NCBI RefSeq assembly: GCF_014655715.1
Contig: NZ_BNBM01000003.1
Coordinates: 51,885-115,884 of the forward strand
Direction of reading: 5' to 3'
Length of the DNA stretch: 64,000 nucleotides
From: Streptomyces lanatus
GTDB taxonomy: Bacteria > Actinomycetota > Actinomycetes > Streptomycetales > Streptomycetaceae
The notes under the pieces are model-generated. The model had not been told where the DNA came from. It did not search any database and saw nothing but the letters and a program-made list of their open reading frames with translations. This document shows, one piece after another, positions 35,715 through 44,161 of this stretch (positions within the stretch are counted from its first letter, which is position 1; every line of letters starts with the position of its first letter). Made by a program: the position numbers and the translations under genes.

Positions 35715-35743
35715 AAGTTGGTCCAGACCAATCCCGGTGTCAA
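35715..35743 (-). promoter_or_regulatory. Chitinase promoter with a DasR-responsive element (dre)
   Basis: On the minus strand TTGACA (35743-35738) and CAACTT (35720-35715) are 17 bases apart. The spacer contains TTGGTCTGGACCAA (35731-35718), an almost perfect palindrome matching the known Streptomyces dre/chitinase operator (ACTGGTCTAGACCAGT type). Bound DasR would block polymerase until amino-sugar phosphate effectors release it. Confidence 0.82.
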
Positions 35744-35905
35744 GGTGTTCCGGTCGTGGAGAATTGGTGTGCGCAACATGCCCTGTTTTGACGTGACTTG
35801 TGCGACTGGAGTTGCTTCTCCGCTGGAGAGAAGCTGTTCTCCGGCCGCATAGCCGTGGATACAGTGCTCAAATAGTCACGCAATGAAGTCATCGGGGAGC
35901 TGCGC

Positions 35906-36748
35906 GTGCCAACTGCCATTGCCGTGACCAGTGCCGACATGGCGCTGCCGGCGCAGGACGAGCGAACCGTGCCCGCCGTCGTGCTCCAGGACCTCGAACG
36001 CGAGCCGCTGGAGCGGTCGCTGGCGGGCATGCAGACCCTCGTCGAGCAGCACGGCCATGTGATCGTCGTCTGCTCGACCGCCGCCTCCCGCGCCGTGCGC
36101 CAGCGGCTGCACACCGTTCGGTCCTTGCTTGAGAGCGACCGCATCGCCGTGTTCCGGCCCGAACTGCCCCCGCTCGGCCTCGCCGTCCTCGTCCGCCAGC
36201 TGCGCCAGCTCGCCTCCTGCGACCTCAGCCCCGGCGTCCTCGCCTCGGCCGGCCGTCTGCTCACCCACTACATACACACCGGGGCGCTCCTCGGCTCCGT
36301 CGCCCGCCTCGACCGCGTCCCCGTCGACCTCAAGTCGCACGCCAAGTCCTGGATGCCCGGCAGCCAGTTCGGCGTCCTCGCCCACCCCGCCCCGCAGCTC
36401 GTGCGCATCGGCCCCGGAGTCACCCTCCCCGGCCCCGAGTTCGGCACCTCGATGCTGGTCGCACAGGGACAACTCCAGTCCGACTGGGTCACCGCGACCC
36501 TGGCCAAGTCCTGGAACGCACAGGGGCTGCGCGAGGTCCCTCTGCCCGCCGAGTCGGCCATCTGGTGGGGGACGCCCAAGCTGATCGAGTTCTGCGCCTA
36601 TCTGCCCGACCTGTCGGTGCTTTACCAGCTCGTCACCTCCGTACGGCAGAACTCCTGTCACTGGTGCGGCATCGACGTCATCGGCGACCGCTGCGTCTTC
36701 TGCTCCGCCGTCCCACCCGTCCACGAACAACCGGCCCGCGCGGGCTGA
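35906..36748 (+). CDS. Conserved hypothetical protein preceding the Tad locus
   Basis: 280 residues from GTG with GGGGAG upstream. The N-terminal half has alternating beta/alpha pattern (VIVVCSTAASRAVRQRLHTVRSLLES; RIAVFRPELPPLGLAVLVRQLRQLAS), and the C-terminus carries four Cys residues arranged CHWCG...CVFC, a probable zinc ribbon. Large conserved middle contains LKSHAKSWMPGSQFGVL. No signal or transmembrane segment. It is oriented with cpaB but separated from it by a TnpB element. I do not recognise the family. Confidence 0.7.
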   Translation: MPTAIAVTSADMALPAQDERTVPAVVLQDLEREPLERSLAGMQTLVEQHGHVIVVCSTAASRAVRQRLHTVRSLLESDRIAVFRPELPPLGLAVLVRQLRQLASCDLSPGVLASAGRLLTHYIHTGALLGSVARLDRVPVDLKSHAKSWMPGSQFGVLAHPAPQLVRIGPGVTLPGPEFGTSMLVAQGQLQSDWVTATLAKSWNAQGLREVPLPAESAIWWGTPKLIEFCAYLPDLSVLYQLVTSVRQNSCHWCGIDVIGDRCVFCSAVPPVHEQPARAG

Positions 36749-36816
36749 CCGGACCCGAGCCCCATCCGACCGCCCCCGACCGATTCCCCCAAATTCCCAT
36801 GAGGTTTCACGGTTCT

Positions 36817-36990
36817 TGGCTTCCTCCCCTCCTGAAGGAGGGGATTCCTACGGCTCGCGCCGTAGGGGTTCCTGCTTCATCGCCGACCGCCCCGTCCGGG
36901 AGGACTCCCGTTGAGGTCTTACACCGGCTCCACAGGCCGACACCGCCAGCCCGGCGGCGCGAAGGTTCCTGGCTGCGTTCACGTCCCGAT
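36817..36990 (-). ncRNA. Predicted 3' reRNA (omegaRNA) of the first TnpB
   Basis: TnpB proteins use an RNA that starts within the 3' part of tnpB and ends at the transposon right end, followed by a guide from flanking DNA. Here stem-loops ACGGC-GCGA-GCCGT region (about 36849-36865) and CCCCTCC-TTCA-GGAGGGG follow one another at the right end, as expected for a scaffold. The left boundary is a guess. Confidence 0.4.
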
Positions 36991-38038
36991 CATGGGTCGT
37001 AGCACAGCTGTCGCACGTCCAGGTGCGGACGTTGAGCGGCATCCTGCCCTGCAGAGCGCCGCAGGTCGAGCACTGCTTGGAGGACGGGAACCAGCGGTCG
37101 ATGGCGACCACATCGCGGCCGTACCAGGCTGCTTTGTACTCCAGCATGCTGCGGAACTCGCCCCACGCCGCAGCGGAGATGGCGCGGGCGAGACGACCGT
37201 TCTTCAGCAGGTTGCGAACGGTCAGATCCTCGATCACGATCGTTTGGTTTTCACGAACGAGCCGAGTGGTGAGCTTGTGCAGATGGTCCCGTCTGCGGTC
37301 TTTGATGCGGGCGTGAATGCGGGCGACCTTCCGCCGCGCCTTGGCCCGGTTGGCGCCATTCCCCTTGGCCTTGCGGGACAGCTTCCGCTGGGCTTTGGCC
37401 AGCCGGGCCCGGTCCTTGCGCTCGTGCCTCGGGTTGGCGATCTTCTCCCCGGTGGAAAGCGTCACCAGGTGGCTCAGGCCCGCGTCCACGCCCACCGTGG
37501 TGTCCGTGGCGACCAGCGGTCGCACCGCAGGATCATCGACCAGGATGGAGACGAACCAGCGACCGGCCGCGTCCTGGGACACGGTCACCGTGGAGGGTTC
37601 CGCGCCCTCGGGCAGCGGCCTGGACCAGCGGATGTCAAGGGGCTCGGACATCTTCGCCAGCGTCAGAGCGCCATCGCGCCAGCGGAACGCGCTGCTGGTG
37701 TACTCGGCGGACTTGCGGGAGTTCTTCCGCGACTTGAAGCGCGGGTACTTCGCCCGCTTGTCCCAGAACGCGGCGAACGCGCCCTGCAGGTGCCGCAGCG
37801 CCTGCTGGAGCGGCACCGAGGAGACATCGCCCAGGTAGGCGAGTTCCTCGGTCTTCTTCCACGCCGTCAGCATCGCGGAGGTGGCGTTGTAGTTGACCCG
37901 CTCCTGCCGCAGTGTCCACGCCTCGGTCCGGGCCGCGAGCGCCAGGTTGTAGACCCTCCGCACGCATCCGAACGTGCGCGACAGCTCCGCTGCCTGCGCA
38001 TCGGTCGGATAGAAGCGGTATCGATAGGCCCGCTTCAT
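36848..38038 (-). CDS. tnpB: TnpB RNA-guided endonuclease (IS200/IS605 OrfB), copy 1
   Basis: 396 residues from the ATG of MKRAYRYRFYPTDAQ; a start four codons earlier is possible. It has an N-terminal OrfB domain and a RuvC-like nuclease with the three catalytic acidic residues present: Asp in GVDAGLSH (near 186), Glu in VIEDLTV (near 271) and Asp in HDRDVNAARN (near 351). A zinc ribbon CSTCG/CDSCA lies between. All residues needed for RNA-guided cleavage are intact, so the protein may be active. It belongs to a different subgroup from the TnpB at 62585. Confidence 0.93.
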   Translation of the reverse strand: MKRAYRYRFYPTDAQAAELSRTFGCVRRVYNLALAARTEAWTLRQERVNYNATSAMLTAWKKTEELAYLGDVSSVPLQQALRHLQGAFAAFWDKRAKYPRFKSRKNSRKSAEYTSSAFRWRDGALTLAKMSEPLDIRWSRPLPEGAEPSTVTVSQDAAGRWFVSILVDDPAVRPLVATDTTVGVDAGLSHLVTLSTGEKIANPRHERKDRARLAKAQRKLSRKAKGNGANRAKARRKVARIHARIKDRRRDHLHKLTTRLVRENQTIVIEDLTVRNLLKNGRLARAISAAAWGEFRSMLEYKAAWYGRDVVAIDRWFPSSKQCSTCGALQGRMPLNVRTWTCDSCATTHDRDVNAARNLRAAGLAVSACGAGVRPQRESSRTGRSAMKQEPLRREP

Positions 38039-38160
38039 GCGACTGGCCATGGCTCACAAACTCTCATGTCAACTTGTAATGGTAAGCGGGTGGTTGGACG
38101 GTGGACGGTGAATCGCCCGGTGGCGATTCGCCTTTCTCTCCACTGCCCCGCAGGGATCCG

Positions 38161-38191
38161 TTTCCTCCCCCGCCTGACCGCGGGGGTTTCC
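38161..38191 (+). repeat. TnpB-type terminal hairpin upstream of cpaB
   Basis: Flanks TTTCCTC and TTTCC surround a 7-bp stem CCCCCGC/GCGGGGG with a CTGACC loop. It shares its flanks with hairpins at 36821-36848 and 63934-63964. It sits 15 bases before the cpaB ATG, so the cpaB ribosome binding site (AAGGA) is in its immediate flank. Confidence 0.65.
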
Positions 38192-38205
38192 AAGAAGGAA
38201 TCCTG

Positions 38206-38913
38206 ATGAACTCCCGTCAGCGCCGCGGCGTGATACTCCTGCTCCTGTCGGTCCTCTGCGCCCTCGGCGCCTTCGCCGGCGTCCTGTCCGTCATCAACGA
38301 CGTGAAGTCCAAGGTCGGGCCGGAGGTCTCCGCCTATCAGCTCAAGCGGGACGTCGCCCCCTACACCCCGCTCAGCGCCGCCCAGTTCGAGAAGATCGAG
38401 ATGCCCGAGCGATGGTTGTCGAAGAACGCCGTCACCAGCCTGCGCGAGATCCAGGGCAAGATCGCCGTCACCACCCTGAAGTCCGGCTCCCTGCTGCAGA
38501 GCGACATGATCGTCGACCAGCCCGCCCTGCAGACCGGCGAGCAGGAGCTGGCCATCATGATCGACGCGGCGACCGGTGTGGCCGGCAAGATCACCCCGGG
38601 GTCCACGGTGAACGTCTACGCCACCTTCGAGGGGCAGAGCGACAACGACGCCGACCAGTCCCGGCTGATCGTGGAGAACGCCCGGGTCATCGACGTGGGC
38701 GAGCTGACCTCGCTCAAGCCCGACGAGGACGACCGGCGCCGGGAGCCCACCGATGCCGTACCGATCACCTTCGCGCTGGAGCCGATCGACGCCCAGCGCC
38801 TGACGTACGCCGAGTCGTTCGCCGACGAGGTCAGGCTCGCGCTGGTGGCACCCGGCGGCGACTCCGACATCCCCGCGACGAACCGCACGTACGAACTCGC
38901 CAAGGACAAGTGA
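38206..38913 (+). CDS. cpaB: CpaB/RcpC-like Tad pilus assembly protein
   Basis: 235 residues from ATG. One N-terminal transmembrane helix (RRGVILLLLSVLCALGAFAGVLSVIN) is followed by an extracytoplasmic SAF/CpaB-type domain (DVAPYTPLSAAQFEKIEMP; PGSTVNVYATFE). In the Tad system CpaB helps assemble the pilus through the envelope and binds wall glycans; without an outer membrane its role here is likely wall-facing. First gene of the tad run; 9 bases before the ATPase gene. The upstream DNA belongs to a mobile element. Confidence 0.88.
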   Translation: MNSRQRRGVILLLLSVLCALGAFAGVLSVINDVKSKVGPEVSAYQLKRDVAPYTPLSAAQFEKIEMPERWLSKNAVTSLREIQGKIAVTTLKSGSLLQSDMIVDQPALQTGEQELAIMIDAATGVAGKITPGSTVNVYATFEGQSDNDADQSRLIVENARVIDVGELTSLKPDEDDRRREPTDAVPITFALEPIDAQRLTYAESFADEVRLALVAPGGDSDIPATNRTYELAKDK

Positions 38914-38922
38914 GAGGCCCCC

Positions 38923-40188
38923 ATGCCCACGAGGATCCTCCCGGCCGTCGGCGACGCGGACGCGGTCCGGTCCCTCACGACGCTGCTCAGCCAGCTCCCC
39001 GACGCCGAGCCGGTCGCCCCGGTCACCGACTCCACCCAGCTCGTCGACACCCTCGCGCGCCTGGCCGCCGAGTCCATCGACGAACTCCCCGAGGTCGTCG
39101 TCGTCCATGAACGTATCGGCCCCGTCCCGGCCCTGGAGCTCATCCGCGAGGTCGCGCTCCGCTTCCCGGCGGTGGGCGTCATACTCGTCACCTCCGACGC
39201 AGGGCCCGGCCTCTTCCAGGCCGCCATGGACTACGGCGCCCGCGGCCTGGTCGCTCTGCCTTTGAGCTACGAGGAGCTGGCCAGCCGGGTCAACGCCGTC
39301 GCCCAGTGGTCGATGGGCGTACGGCGTCATCTGGGCGCCGGCGGCGATGTGTTCAGCGGCGTCGGCGGCACCGTGGTGACGGTGAGCGGTGCGAAGGGCG
39401 GCGTGGGGGCGACGCTGACGGCCATCCAGCTGGCGCTCGCCGCGCAGGCCTCGGGCCGTAGCGCCGCGCTGTTGGACATGGATCTCCAGACGGGTGATAT
39501 CGCGTCCTACCTGGACATCCAGTTCCGGCGCTCGGTGGTCGACCTCGCGGCCATCAACGACATCACGCCTCGGGTGCTGGCGGACGCCGTGTTCCGGCAT
39601 GACACCGGGGTCGCCCTGCTCCTCGCCCCCGGTGACGGTGAGCGCGGCGAGGAGGTCACCGACCGGGCCGCCCGGCACATCGTCAGCGCCCTGCGGTCCC
39701 GCTACGAGGTCGTCGTCATCGACTGCGGCTCCCAGCTGTCGGGCGCCAGCGCTGCAGCCGTGGAGATGGCCGACACCGCGCTCCTCGTCACCACCCCGGA
39801 CGTGGTCGCCGTACGCGCCGCCAAGCGCACGGTGCGGATGTGGGACCGGCTCCAGATCCGCAAGGCGGAGGAGACGATGATCGTCGTCAACCGCCACACC
39901 CGCGGTGCGGAGATCCAGCCCGCCCTGATCCAGCGCATCACCGGCACCGGCATCGCCGCCACCGCGATCCCCGCGAACTTCAAGGAGCTCCAGGGCCCCG
40001 TCGACTCCGGCCGGGTGCACGAACTGGACCCCAAGAGCACGATCAAGCAGGCGCTCTGGGGACTCGCGGGCGAGCTGGGGCTGGTCAAGGGCACCGAGGG
40101 CACGGTCCAGCCGCACCGCAACGGCCGGGCGCGCGGCGCGGACCGGGCGGCGCTGACCTTCCGGAGGCGGAAGGAGATAGGGCGGTGA
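38923..40188 (+). CDS. cpaE: CpaE/TadZ-like pilus localisation ATPase
   Basis: 421 residues. Residues 1-135 form a response-regulator-like receiver domain without a conserved phosphorylation Asp, and residues 145-400 form a MinD-type domain with deviant Walker A SGAKGGVGATL (second Lys replaced by Ala), Walker A' LLDMDLQTGDIASYLDI and IDCGSQLSG. CpaE/TadZ places the pilus machine at a cell pole or membrane focus. The missing P-loop Lys is typical of the family. Stop overlaps the next gene's GTG (GTGA). Confidence 0.9.
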   Translation: MPTRILPAVGDADAVRSLTTLLSQLPDAEPVAPVTDSTQLVDTLARLAAESIDELPEVVVVHERIGPVPALELIREVALRFPAVGVILVTSDAGPGLFQAAMDYGARGLVALPLSYEELASRVNAVAQWSMGVRRHLGAGGDVFSGVGGTVVTVSGAKGGVGATLTAIQLALAAQASGRSAALLDMDLQTGDIASYLDIQFRRSVVDLAAINDITPRVLADAVFRHDTGVALLLAPGDGERGEEVTDRAARHIVSALRSRYEVVVIDCGSQLSGASAAAVEMADTALLVTTPDVVAVRAAKRTVRMWDRLQIRKAEETMIVVNRHTRGAEIQPALIQRITGTGIAATAIPANFKELQGPVDSGRVHELDPKSTIKQALWGLAGELGLVKGTEGTVQPHRNGRARGADRAALTFRRRKEIGR

Positions 40189-40562
40189 GGCGGCGGCCCA
40201 GGGGCGACCGGGGGCAGGTGACGGTCGAGTTCCTCGGGATGCTGCCGACGATCATCATCACCCTGGTGCTGCTGTGGCAGTTCGTGCTGGTGGGGTACAC
40301 GTTCACGCTCGCGGGGAATGCTGCCGACGAGGCGGCACGGGCCGGGGCGGCATCCGAGGGGCAGGCCGCCTGCCAGGAGGCCGGGCTGGCGCATCTGCCC
40401 GGCGCCTGGAAGGGCGGCGCGCGCGTGGACTGCGTGGGGGACGGCGACTACGTCACGGCCGATGTGCACCTGGAGGTGCCGGTCCTCTTCCCCGGCGCGA
40501 TCGGCTTCCCGTTCACCGTCGACGGCCATGCGGGGGCCGTACAGGAGGAGAAGGGGGACTGA
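40185..40562 (+). CDS. tadE: TadE-like pseudopilin 1
   Basis: 125 residues from GTG overlapping the CpaE stop. After a basic RRRPRGDRG it has the TadE motif GQVTVEFLGMLPTIIITLVLLWQFVLVGYTF, with the prepilin peptidase-like Glu at +5, then a 75-residue extracytoplasmic part with Cys residues. TadE-type pseudopilins are processed like type IVb pilins and help pilus assembly. Followed by a second TadE-like gene two bases later. Confidence 0.88.
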   Translation: MRRRPRGDRGQVTVEFLGMLPTIIITLVLLWQFVLVGYTFTLAGNAADEAARAGAASEGQAACQEAGLAHLPGAWKGGARVDCVGDGDYVTADVHLEVPVLFPGAIGFPFTVDGHAGAVQEEKGD

Positions 40563-40563
40563 G

Positions 40564-40944
40564 ATGTCGTACGACTCGAAAGTCCGGGTCCGTGACCGCG
40601 ACCGCGGTCAGGTCGCCATCGAGTATCTCGGGTTCATCCCGATCCTGATCCTCGTCGCCCTGGCCGGAGTTCAGGTCGGGCTGATCGCCTACACCGCCCA
40701 GCAGGCGGGGACGGCGGCCAGGGCCGGGGCGCGGGCCGCCTCCCTCGACCCCGGTACCGCGCAGGACGGATGCGTGAACGCGGTCAGCGACTGGCTGACC
40801 GTGACCTGCTCCGAGGGGCAGGGCGACGACGAGGTCACCGTCACGGCCACCGTCGAGATCCCGTCGCTCGTCCCCGGCTGGGACTTCGACCCCGCCCAGA
40901 AGACCGCGACCATGCCGCTCGACGCTGAACGAGGATCCACATGA
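40564..40944 (+). CDS. tadE: TadE-like pseudopilin 2
   Basis: 126 residues. Basic start (VRDRDRGQVAIEYLGFIPILILVALAGVQVGL) with the GQxxIEYLG prepilin-like motif and one transmembrane helix, followed by an extracytoplasmic domain with two Cys (TAQDGCVNAVSDWLTVTC). It is a second TadE-type pseudopilin in tandem with the first and only weakly similar to it. The stop overlaps the CpaF start as ATGA. May form a minor-pilin pair. Confidence 0.87.
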   Translation: MSYDSKVRVRDRDRGQVAIEYLGFIPILILVALAGVQVGLIAYTAQQAGTAARAGARAASLDPGTAQDGCVNAVSDWLTVTCSEGQGDDEVTVTATVEIPSLVPGWDFDPAQKTATMPLDAERGST

Positions 40945-42278
40945 GCCTGAGGTCACGCATCAACACCCCCGAGGAGCACGGCAGCCGGGGCGAGGACGGG
41001 CATCTCGTCTCCTCGTACCGCGCCAAGCTCCTCGAGGAGATCGACCTCGCGGAGATGAGCTCGCTGGCCGCCGCCGAGCGCCGGGCCCGCCTTGAGCGGG
41101 TGCTCGGGCACATCATCAGCCGTGAGGGGCCGGTGCTGTCGACCGTCGAGCGCTCGCAGCTGATCCGCAGGGTCGTCGACGAGGCGCTCGGCCTGGGCAT
41201 CCTGGAGCCGCTCCTGGAGGACGCCTCGATCACCGAGATCATGGTGAACGGCCCGGACGCGATCTTCGTCGAACGCGGCGGCCGGGTCGAGCAGTTGCCG
41301 CTGCGCTTCCCCTCCCACGACCAGCTGATGCAGACCATCGAGCGGATCGTGTCGACCGTGAACCGGCGCGTGGACGAGTCCAACCCGATGGTGGACGCCC
41401 GGCTGCCCTCCGGCGAGCGTGTCAACGTCATCATCCCGCCGCTGTCCCTGACCGGCGCGACCCTGACCATCCGCCGCTTCCCGCGCTCCTTCACCCTGCA
41501 CGAGATGACCGGCCTCGGCTCGCTCGACGAACCCATGGTGTATCTGCTGGCCGGGCTGGTGCAGGCGAAGTTCAACGTCATTGTCTCCGGGGCGACCGGC
41601 ACCGGGAAGACGACCCTGCTGAACGCTCTGTCCGGTCTGATCCCCGAGTCCGAGCGCATCATCACCATCGAGGACTCCGCCGAACTCCAGCTCCAGCAGT
41701 CCCACGTCATCCGCCTGGAGTCCCGCCCGCCGAACGTCGAGGGCAAGGGCCAGGTGACGATCCGCGATCTGGTCCGCAACTCCCTGCGGATGCGCCCCGA
41801 CCGGATCGTCGTCGGTGAGGTCCGCGGCGGTGAGTCCCTCGACATGCTCCAGGCGATGTCGACCGGCCATGACGGCTCGCTGGCCACCGTGCACGCCAAC
41901 AGTGCCGAGGACGCCCTGATGCGGCTGAAGACCCTCGCCTCCATGTCCGATGTCACGGTCCCCTTCGAGGCGCTGCACGACCAGATCAACAGCGCGGTGG
42001 ACGTGATCATCCAGCTGACGCGGTTCCCGGACGGGGCGCGCCGGATCACCGAGATCGCGATCCTCGACAGCCATGGCGCGGAGCCGTACCGGCTGGCGAC
42101 GGTGGCCCGCTTCAACGCCCGGCCCATGACACCGGACGGCCGGGTCCACGGCGCCTTCGCCTACCATCCGCTCCCGCGCCGCACCGCCGACCGCCTCTAC
42201 ATGGCGAGCCAGCCGATACCGCAGGCCTTCGGCGTCGCCCAGTCCCCACTAGAGCTCGCCACCCGAGAAGCCAGGTAG
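40941..42278 (+). CDS. cpaF: CpaF/TadA secretion ATPase
   Basis: 445 residues. The type II/IV secretion ATPase shows Walker A SGATGTGKTTLLNAL (near 218-226), Asp box ITIEDSAELQ, Walker B PDRIVVGEVRGGE, and His box ATVHANSAEDALMRL. It hydrolyses ATP at the inner membrane to drive pilus polymerisation and possibly retraction. N-terminal helices precede the ring domain. Start ATG overlaps the previous stop (ATGA). All catalytic boxes are intact. Confidence 0.97.
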   Translation: MSLRSRINTPEEHGSRGEDGHLVSSYRAKLLEEIDLAEMSSLAAAERRARLERVLGHIISREGPVLSTVERSQLIRRVVDEALGLGILEPLLEDASITEIMVNGPDAIFVERGGRVEQLPLRFPSHDQLMQTIERIVSTVNRRVDESNPMVDARLPSGERVNVIIPPLSLTGATLTIRRFPRSFTLHEMTGLGSLDEPMVYLLAGLVQAKFNVIVSGATGTGKTTLLNALSGLIPESERIITIEDSAELQLQQSHVIRLESRPPNVEGKGQVTIRDLVRNSLRMRPDRIVVGEVRGGESLDMLQAMSTGHDGSLATVHANSAEDALMRLKTLASMSDVTVPFEALHDQINSAVDVIIQLTRFPDGARRITEIAILDSHGAEPYRLATVARFNARPMTPDGRVHGAFAYHPLPRRTADRLYMASQPIPQAFGVAQSPLELATREAR

Positions 42279-42288
42279 GACCCCGACC

Positions 42289-43236
42289 ATGGACCTCCAG
42301 ACCCGCATCACGCTCACCACCGGCATCGCGCTGCTGACCTGCGCGCTGGCCGTCGTGGGCGTCCACGCCTACGCCGCGGGCCGGGCCCAGCGCCAGGCCC
42401 TGGTCGACCGGTTGTCCGCGGCCGGCCAGCTCACCGGGGCCGGCGGCAGGCGACGCCGCTTCGCCGACCTGGACCGGCGGCTGCGCCGTACGAAACTGGG
42501 CAAGCAGTTGGAGCTGCGGCTGGTGGCGACGGGCCTGGACGTCACGCCCGGTGAGTTCTTCGTCTACATGCTGGCGACGGTGGCGGGGCTGTGGCTGACC
42601 GGCCAGGCGACGCTGGCCCCGTTCTTCGGCCCGATCGCGGGCCTGCTGGGCGTCTGGGCGGCGGTCCAGTTCCTCAACTGGCAGCGCCAGAAGCGCATCG
42701 AGCGGTTCATCAACCAACTCCCCGAACTGGCCCGCATCCTCGCCAACGCCGCCCACGCGGGCCTCGCCCTGCGCACCGCGATCGGCCTCGCCGCGGAGGA
42801 ACTGGAGGCCCCGGCGGGCGAGGAACTCGCCAATGTCTCCAACCAGCTGGCCCTCGGCGCCTCGATGGACGACGCCCTCGGCGAACTCGCCGAACGCCTC
42901 CCGTCCCGGGAACTGGTCGTCCTGGTCACCACCCTGGTCCTCTCCAACCGGGCCGGCGGCCAGGTGGTGAGCGCGCTGCGCAACCTCACGGAGACGCTGG
43001 AGGAGCGCAAGGAGACCCGGCGCGAGGTCCGTACCCAGCTCGCCCAGGTGAGCATGACGTCGTACGCCGTGCCGGTTCTCGGCATCGGGTCGCTGTTCCT
43101 GATGAACGGCGTGCAGGACGGCGCCCTGGACCGGATGACCGGCTCGCCGCTGGGCCAGGGGGCGGTGCTGATCGCGTTCGGGCTGTACGCGGTGGGCTTC
43201 ATCCTGATCCGCCGCATGTCGCGGATCGACGTCTGA
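42289..43236 (+). CDS. tadB: TadB pilus inner-membrane platform protein
   Basis: 315 residues with an N-terminal helix, a T2SSF domain (INQLPELARILANAAHAGLALRTAI ... VVLVTTLVLSNRAGGQVVSAL) and three further helices. TadB and TadC form the membrane platform docked on CpaF. Starts 11 bases after cpaF, with CCAGGTAGGA before the ATG. No missing features. Confidence 0.93.
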   Translation: MDLQTRITLTTGIALLTCALAVVGVHAYAAGRAQRQALVDRLSAAGQLTGAGGRRRRFADLDRRLRRTKLGKQLELRLVATGLDVTPGEFFVYMLATVAGLWLTGQATLAPFFGPIAGLLGVWAAVQFLNWQRQKRIERFINQLPELARILANAAHAGLALRTAIGLAAEELEAPAGEELANVSNQLALGASMDDALGELAERLPSRELVVLVTTLVLSNRAGGQVVSALRNLTETLEERKETRREVRTQLAQVSMTSYAVPVLGIGSLFLMNGVQDGALDRMTGSPLGQGAVLIAFGLYAVGFILIRRMSRIDV

Positions 43237-43249
43237 GGAGGGACTGCTG

Positions 43250-44149
43250 ATGACCACGGGAATCGGACTTCTCCTCGCGGCCGTCATGGCCCTGAGCGTC
43301 TGGGGCGTCTTCGCCGGCATCCGCATGTACCGCGCGGAGACCAAACTGCCCAGCGATCTCGCGCTGGCCCTGGAGGTCGGCGCCACCCGCACCGGCGCCG
43401 TGGACTCCCTCATCGACCGCATGGGCATGCGCTACGCACCCGCCGTGCTGCGCCTGATGGGCCCCAAACTGGTCGCCAAGTACCGCAGGAGGATCGACCT
43501 CGCGGGCAACCCCGGCGGCCTCACCATCGACCGCTACGCGGCCAGGCGGGCGGTGTACGGCCTCCTGGGCGCGGTCGGCTTCCTGGTGTTCCTGCTGCGG
43601 GGGCAGTTCCTGGTGGCCTTGCTGCTGCTGGCGTTCGGCGCCTTCTGGACGGAGGTCGGCATCTGGGCGGCGATCCGGATCAGGAAGGACGAGATCGAAC
43701 GCACCCTGCCGGACTTCCTCGACGTCCTCGCGGTCGTCGTCAGCGCCGGCCTCGGCTTCCGCCAGGCACTCGACCGGGTCGCCTCCAAGTACGAGGGTCC
43801 CTGGGCCGACGAACTGCGCATCACCCTGCGCCAGATGGACCTCGGCATGAGCCGCCGCCAGGCCTTCACGGAGCTGCGGCGGCGCAACGACTCCGAACAG
43901 GTCGCCATGTTCGTCACCGCCCTCCAGCAGGGCGAGGAACTCGGCGCGCCGATCGTCGACACCCTCGTCGCCCTGGCCAAGGACATGCGCCGCACCGACG
44001 CACAGAACGCCCGCCGTAAGGCGGCCCGCGCGGTGCCCAGGGCCACGCTGATGATCACCACGTTCATGGTTCCGGCGACGATGCTGCTGCTGGGGGCGGG
44101 GCTGTTGCTGGGCTCGGGCACGGACTTCGGGTCGTTGACCGGGGAGTAG
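43250..44149 (+). CDS. tadC: TadC pilus inner-membrane platform protein
   Basis: 299 residues; about five helices and a T2SSF domain (TLPDFLDVLAVVVSAGLGFRQALDRVA ... EQVAMFVTALQQGEELGAPIVDTL). It is the TadB partner and closes the core tad set. Thirteen bases separate it from tadB and 12 from the histidine kinase gene that follows, so the sensor pair is probably co-transcribed with the pilus core. Confidence 0.93.
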   Translation: MTTGIGLLLAAVMALSVWGVFAGIRMYRAETKLPSDLALALEVGATRTGAVDSLIDRMGMRYAPAVLRLMGPKLVAKYRRRIDLAGNPGGLTIDRYAARRAVYGLLGAVGFLVFLLRGQFLVALLLLAFGAFWTEVGIWAAIRIRKDEIERTLPDFLDVLAVVVSAGLGFRQALDRVASKYEGPWADELRITLRQMDLGMSRRQAFTELRRRNDSEQVAMFVTALQQGEELGAPIVDTLVALAKDMRRTDAQNARRKAARAVPRATLMITTFMVPATMLLLGAGLLLGSGTDFGSLTGE

Positions 44150-44161
44150 CGGGGAGGGACT

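Larger units (their letters stand above)
36815..38192 (-). mobile_element. TnpB-only IS element (IS200/IS605 superfamily, IS1341-like), copy 1
   Basis: The element contains a single intact tnpB and no tnpA. The right end is marked by a 7-bp-stem TGAA hairpin (36826-36843) just after the gene, and the left side by a second hairpin (38167-38186). Exact ends cannot be fixed because IS200/IS605 elements make no target duplication. It is inserted antisense between the 35906 gene and cpaB. It would need TnpA in trans to move. Confidence 0.75.

Noticed and set aside
38035..40116. 693-codon minus-strand frame over cpaB and cpaE
   Set aside because: Antisense shadow of the tad genes, made of His/Gly/Arg/Asp low-complexity sequence.
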